The notes beneath the pieces were generated by a model. It was not told the origin of the DNA. It was given only the letters and a program-made list of their open reading frames with translations, and searched no databases. 64,000 bases of DNA from Scolanthus callimorphus (taxonomy: Eukaryota > Cnidaria > Anthozoa > Actiniaria > Edwardsiidae), in contig CM066912.1 of assembly GCA_033964015.1 (NCBI GenBank), forward strand, positions 21,563,073 to 21,627,072, written 5' to 3'. Made by a program: the position numbers and the translations under genes. This document shows, one piece after another, positions 58,845 through 64,000 of the stretch (position 1 is the first letter of the stretch; each line of letters begins with the position of its first letter).

Positions 58845-59373
58845 ATGGAATGGCTGCAGGGTTTAAAAAGGAAAACGAGAGGTAGTAGTAGTTCCTCGGA
58901 GGCAGAGAAGAGCCCTGACAACAAGAAATTACGTGAAGTAGTAAGTTCTGACACACACGTGGTGGACGAAGACATAACGAGTTCGCAAGAACACGATATC
59001 ATATTATCGGCTCTGAAGATGGCTGAAGACGTGGGCCCCAAAATTGACCTCGTCCTCAAGAAACTGGACAAACTGGATATGATTGCTAAAGAAGTGGAAG
59101 GATTAAAGGCCCCGCTTAATCATGAAATTAAGAGGATTGACGAGCATTTGGATCGGCTTCAAGTAACTCAAGCGGCTCTCGAACGAAGCGTCGAGTTTCA
59201 GGATGCTAAGCTTGATGAGTATGTTAAGAACATAGAGAAAGGGAATGGCGCGTAAAGAGGAAAAAATCAAGGAGCTTGAGCTCCAGTTGCTAAATAACCA
59301 GGTTTACCAACGACGGGAGAACTTGTGTTTTTACGGAGTGGCTGAAAGCGAAGGTGAAGATGCCCGTGCGAGT
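58845..59373 (+). pseudogene. LINE ORF1, N-terminal part (coiled coil)
   Basis: The ATG at 58845 starts a Lys/Ser-rich head, then a long heptad-type helix (VGPKIDLVLKKLDKLDMIAK and on to QAALERSVEFQDAKL). A frame change near 59248 leads to KIKELELQLLNNQ, YQRRENLCFYGV and AESEGEDARA, the usual bridge to the RNA-binding domain. This is the trimerising half of an L1-type ORF1 protein, which coats the LINE RNA. It breaks off at the insertion junction near 59373. Confidence 0.75.
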
Positions 59374-62300
59374 TGATCTCCCAGGATTTGGCAAATCCTA
59401 GGATTTCCCGAGTTATCCTAGATTCTCCTAACTTTTGGGAATTATAGCAATCAAGCTAAGCTTGACAAATTGGGAGTTCCTAGGAAAATGCGGGAGCCAA
59501 ATTAACGCCAATTCCAACCCTTCCATAATGTGGCAGTTCCTAGGAGATCCTGAGAGCAGCCTACATTTCCCCAATTACAGCCAGTCTGACATTTCTCATT
59601 AATACAAATGAATATTTGGCACCTCTGATTATGCGGGAGTTCCTAGGAGATTCTGGAGCAGTTCCCAAATCCTCTCACAATCTTGGAGTGACCTCTTGGA
59701 TGTTAAAAACTTGGGAATTATTTTGCGTGCAAAACATGCGAACTTAAATAACGGCGTGAGAAACTGATACGTATGTGAAATGTTAACTTATGTGAAACTG
59801 AAATTGGACTTGATGTGAAACGAGTGTGTAGTTTTTTTACGAGGAGAAACGTTTTTTCGCATGATTAAACTTTGCAACCAGATCTGAAAATGCTGTGAAT
59901 GACTCACTATGACCAAAGCGCGTTTTTCTTGAGCAGTGGCTCGGTACTAAAAATCTCTAAAATTAGCTGCATGAACATTTAACAAAAAAGGAAAAAGTTG
60001 GAATAATTAAATCTTTCTTTGTAGTAATTTTAAATTAAAACAGAATTGCAGCCACATCAAATAATTGTGTTCTGATTGTTGAGCGAGAGGAACCTGGTGT
60101 CGAGTGTTCTTCGCTTCCGATTGGTTAACTCGCACTTTTGAAACAGAGGCGGCCAGACACAAACGGTTGGTACGTGGCAGTGTAATGCTCGCATGGCATG
60201 GCCCCGCGCCTCTCATTCTGGCAATATAAACTTCGTTACAGAATTTGTCGATTATATTATGGTTGGACATTTCTCCCAGCATAATCCTCGAATGATACTA
60301 CCAAAGAATAAGCGCGGATATTACTGACATATAATATGTAAGAGGTGAGTTAGAATTGTTGTTATTCTCACGGCGGGTCTCATTTGCAGGTCGCAGGTCG
60401 CAGGTCACAGGTCGCATGTCGCAGGTCGCAGGTCGCAGGTCGCAGGTCGCAGGTCGCAGGTCGCAGGTCGCAGGTCGCAATCACAGGTCGCAGGTCACAG
60501 GTCGCAGGTCACAGGTCGCAGGTCACAGGTCGCAGTCCGAGATATAAATATTTTTTACAAGTTTCCGAGACCACGCAGACTCCTGTAGTGGTTCTACCAT
60601 TTTTTCGAGCCGTATTCATCATGAAGCCGTATTCACGGACTGATAGAAGCTTTTATTAAACTGCTTTCACTTTCTTTTGAGCGAATTTACATTTGTCTTT
60701 GGGAACGGGAAAATTAACGCGCGAATATCAATATGTTGCTGATGTATGTATTTTATGTGTTTATAAAAATTCAATTGCGAGATGTTTGATCTCTAAGATG
60801 CGGACTGTAGTTTTGGCAATGCAGTTTAGACCATGAGTGGGTTTATCTTTATCTTAAAGATACTTAGAACCTGAGCGACGATTTAATAATCATATCTATT
60901 TTTGTGAGTGTTTTACAGACAGGGCGTTTCAGAGAGTTTCGCTTGTGCAGCACGTGATTGACAGTCTGTGAAACGGCCAATAGAAATGGAGCGATCCCAC
61001 GATAATTAGCATTACATAGCATATGTTTGCCAAAAGTAGAAGTAAAAGTTTTGTACCTTCGTAAAACACTCACAAAAATAGATACGATTATTAATTCGTC
61101 GCTCAGGTTCTAAGTATCTTTAAGATAAAGATAAACCCACTCATGGTTCTAAACTGCATTGCCAAAACTACAGTCCGCATCTTAGAGATCAAACATCTCG
61201 CAATTGAATTTTATAAACACATAAAATACATACATCAGCAACATATTGATATTCGCGCGTAAATTCTCCCGTTCCCAAAGACAAATGTTAATTCGCTCAA
61301 AAGAAAGTGAAATGCAGTTTAATAAAAGTTTCTATCAGTCCGTGAATACGGCTTCATGAATACGGCTCGAAGAAAATGATAGAACCACTACAGGAGTCTG
61401 CGTGATCTCGGAAACTTGTAAAAAATATTTTATATCTCGGACTGCGACCTGCGACCTGTGACCTGCGACCTGCGACCTGTGACCTGTGACCTGCGACCTG
61501 CGACCTGCGACCTGCGACCTGCGACCGGCGACCTGCGACCTGCGACCTGCGACCTGCAAATGAGACCCGCCGTTATTCTCAGGTCTAAGTAGTCCGTAAA
61601 GTGCTGAGCTTTGAGCTTATATTCCCGACATCACTTGTATAGTCCTTGTATTATAGACGAAAACTATTATAATGGCAGGGACAGCAAATTAAGAGAACTA
61701 CCTAATTCCTGACTTTATTTTGTTTCGTATCAAGGCTTCAGATTGGCGATCAATAATCGGGTCGAACTTATGAGCGGTGATAAATCTCTTTGCAGTAATC
61801 AGTAGTCAGTAATTGTCTTTTGATCGGTTGTTTATTTATAATCTCGCACCTGAGTGGCGCAAACGGTTGATCTAAAACCTTTTCCAAGTTAGGGGTTACT
61901 CGGTTACTCCACTCTTACGTTCAGTCTTCTGTTAAACAACGAGAAAATTAACCTTTACTTGTAATACTTGGTGTGTTTTTGTTGTTATAAACACCGGGTC
62001 ACTGCGGTTCACGCTGCGACGCAAATGGAGTAATCTGTACACGCCGTGCTATTGATTTTAAAGTTGGCAAATTTGTAGAGCTATAGAATATTCTTTCCAG
62101 TAAAATGTTGATGAATAATGCCTTCAATGTCTCGCCATAAAATCGAAATTCCTTAGTTACTCTCACGTTGTTGCTAATATTTCACAACAGTATGCCAGCA
62201 GACCGGCTAACACGAACTTCCGGTTGAGACATTAATGTGTGAAACTGGAAAGAAAATTTTAGTTTATAACTGAGAATGAGTATTACGAGTATAATTTTTA

Positions 62301-63220
62301 AACTGCGCATCGTTTCTTGTAAAAACGGCAAATAAAGCTCTGTTTAGCTTGATAAAGTAGACGATTTGTAAAGTAATTCAACACAAAGCCAGTGTTGTAT
62401 TTAGGGAAATGATAAATAGTTTAGACAATGAGTAATTGTTGCTTTAGTAATTGTTGTAGAAACGGAAAAACACGCGCGCGACAAGGATTTGTTTCTTTAT
62501 GGCCTCGTTAAAGAGAGTAAACAGTTTTAAAAACATTTCACATGGTCATTGTGTGATACTTTTGCTGGGCACAAACAATTTCACATCCCTTTTAGATTTT
62601 TTGCGGCACGCAAATAATTTTACATTCGTTTGCATGATGTTTACCAGAAACAGACAGTTTTTTATGTAGTTTTCGCTTGACCAAAACGTAGAAAACCTCC
62701 CATCAATTTCACATGTTTTATATGTCGGAGCTCGGGCACCCGCAGGTTCACATCGTCATTTCACAAGACTCGTAAAATACATTTGTGACATACTTATTTT
62801 TCCACATCTCCATTTCATATGCAAATTAGGCTTTGTCGTTGCCCCTGTTAAAATGGTGGAGGTACTCCTAAAAAGTGGGAGAATCTAACAGAATGTGGGA
62901 AACTTTCCAAGATTCTCCTGGAGTATGCCGAAGTCTCCAAAAGTCTGGGAGTATCTGGGAGCCATTCCTGGATACATATATGTTGGAGAAATTAGGAGAA
63001 CCTGGATAATTCTCCCGGGATTTTCTAAGATATCCTAATCAATCTAAGGGTGTGCTAGAATCTTGGAGTTCCTAGGAGTATCCAGGATCCAAAAATACCG
63101 TGAAAATTCACACCTTGACTCCTAGGAAATCCTGGGAGAATCTGGATACTCCTGCCCAAATTTGACCAGGATTATCCAAACCTTCCCAGGAGATCCTAGA
63201 TTCTCCAAACGCTATCTCGC
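59374..63220. mobile_element. 3.8-kb insertion in LINE ORF1, rich in CCTAGGA motifs
   Basis: AGT lies at both junctions (59371-59373 and 63221-63223). The outer parts (59374-59700 and 62860-63220) are packed with TCCTAGGA, CCTGGGA and GGAGAATC-type words in opposing orientation, as decayed or subterminal inverted repeats. The inner sequence is AT-rich without any protein gene, and contains the foldback element at 60371-61572. The family is not recognised. Confidence 0.55.
60371..61572. mobile_element. 1202-bp foldback element with heptamer-repeat termini and 9-bp TSD
   Basis: TTATTCTCA is duplicated at 60362-60370 and 61573-61581. The ends CGGCGGGTCTCATTTGC and its complement are perfect. 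Next to them are tandem CAGGTCG heptamers (about 60388-60535, and inverted 61441-61555). The arms (60371-60913, 61059-61572) are near-perfect reverse complements around a 145-base spacer. The 9-bp TSD points to Mutator-like mobilisation. Repetitive peptide frames here are translations of the heptamer. Confidence 0.9.
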
Positions 63221-63223
63221 AGT

Positions 63224-63589
63224 GGAGTGAAAGCGGTTCTCTATGATTTCATGAAAAATGCCCTGGGTGTCGAAAACGCGGAAAAGATGGAGCTTCAAAG
63301 AGTTCACCGTTTGGGACGGAAGACGGGGGAGAAGATACGTCCGATAATTGCGCGTTTCCTGCGCTATCCAGACCGTGAAATGGTCATGGCAAGACGACCT
63401 AAAAGAGATGAAGGAGTGTCGTATGGCGTCGGACCAGATCTTCCTAAGAGAGTACTGGAGTTACGCAAGCCCTTGCTGCCGAATTTGGAACTAGCGCTGG
63501 GAACTAAATTGGAAATTGGAACTAGCGCTAACGGGCTTCTTTCAGTAAAGCAGAACCATACCGCCTTCTTATTGAGGATATTTTTGTGA
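63224..63589 (+). pseudogene. LINE ORF1, C-terminal part (RNA-binding)
   Basis: The reading shows VLYDFMKNALGVENA, then ELQRVHRLGRKTGEKIRPII, ARFLRYPDREMVMARRPK and GVGPDLPKRVLELRK. This is the RRM-plus-C-terminal pattern of L1/Tx1-type ORF1 proteins. Joining it to the part ending at 59373 keeps the reading frame, showing that the insertion split one gene. The last ~25 residues look altered. Confidence 0.8.
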
Positions 63590-63905
63590 ATTGAGATTGA
63601 TTGACATTTGAGTTTCGTGAACATTAATTATGGGCGAACGGTAGACCTTTAGGCTAGCTTAGGTTATAGCATTGAGGGAAATTTCAGTGTGTTATTAGGG
63701 GGAGTTGATATTGCTCGTCTCGCGGCCTTCGTTCTGAGTAAATTCTGTCTTAATTTCTTATTTTTCTGTTTTGTTTTCTATCGTTTTTTCTGTTCTACAC
63801 CGACAATTAAGGCACTTTCTTAAAGTTCTTGTTTAAATTTCCCTACAAAATGCTAATTTTTACTATTATTTCAAGTGATGCTAGGCTCTCTTTGTCTTTT
63901 TGACA

Positions 63906-64000
63906 ATGGAGTCTAATTACAATTTTCCAGTTCTTTCTTTGAATTTACGTGGGATATGAGAGATCATAAGAAGCGCATTAAAATGTTCAATTGGTTTGAT
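63906..64000 (+). pseudogene. LINE ORF2, start of the endonuclease
   Basis: The ATG at 63906 opens MESNYNFPVLSLNLRGI, the usual first strand of an APE-type endonuclease (LSLNxRGL). A frame change at about 63957 is followed by DHKKRIKMFNWF, which also fits the family. The gene continues past the window. Confidence 0.7.

Larger units (their letters stand above)
58845..64000 (+). mobile_element. L1/Tx1-like LINE, interrupted and running off the window
   Basis: The two parts of an ORF1 (58845-59373, 63224-63589) and the start of an ORF2 (63906-64000) lie in the same direction. The 3.8 kb between the ORF1 parts is a later insertion. The element's 3' half is beyond the window. Confidence 0.75.

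Noticed and set aside
60388..60540. CRISPR-like direct repeats
   Set aside because: The 7-base units are contiguous with no spacers, mirrored at 61441-61555, and lie inside a TSD-flanked foldback element in a eukaryotic genome.
60298..60659. Repeat proteins with QVAGRRS or CDLRPAT units
   Set aside because: Translation of the CAGGTCG heptamer array on the two strands; no other coding evidence.

Overview
This window is a draft-assembly piece of an animal genome, most likely a cnidarian (stony coral or sea anemone). The evidence is spliceosomal intron signals, CR1/L2-like and L1-like LINEs, a DIRS-type zinc-knuckle fragment, Polinton/Maverick (adintovirus-like) elements and one exon resembling a cnidarian pore-forming toxin. 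A run of exactly 100 N (15801-15900) marks a scaffold gap. No bacterial operon, rRNA gene or CRISPR array is present.

Positions 1 to about 15800 are most of a Polinton. A leftward unit (91-2617) holds a small MGC-starting protein and a ~700-residue orphan protein. Between it and the rightward genes lies a duplicated promoter: two copies of an E2F-like site plus TATA box, each followed by a splice donor for a short leader intron. Rightward come protein-primed DNA polymerase B (3369-8075), DDE integrase with chromodomain (8243-9381), two paralogous structural-type proteins (9350-11900), a basic pX/pVI-like core protein (11902-12407), double-jelly-roll major capsid protein (12416-13853), adenain-like protease (13856-14417), packaging ATPase (14408-15155) and a coiled-coil/proline-rich protein (15161-15704). 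Genes abut or overlap, and TATA-like octamers lie upstream of most starts, several inside the preceding gene. Nearly every gene changes frame every few hundred bases, but almost only by single-base losses in short homopolymers. I read that as consensus sequence error more than biological decay.

Positions 15901-45290 are mostly non-coding repeats: MITEs with visible target-site duplications (TSDs), a 126-bp satellite carrying paired TGACGTCA palindromes, a 4.1-kb foldback element with ~790-bp arms, three LINE remnants and one near-complete LINE (40931-44113). The only convincing host coding sequence is an internal exon at 36194-37436 (minus strand).

Positions 45297-54026 form a second, internally deleted Polinton with matching 13-bp termini and a 6-bp TSD (GTTATT). 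It keeps one leftward gene, a broken ATPase and the small gene after it; the middle is replaced by other repeats and the right end carries a 1.1-kb near-perfect palindrome.

Positions 54027-64000 hold simple repeats, a 472-bp tandem duplication overlapping a DIRS-like fragment, and an L1-like LINE whose ORF1 is split by a 3.8-kb insertion, itself invaded by a 1.2-kb foldback element with a 9-bp TSD. ORF2 of that LINE begins at 63906 and runs off the window.
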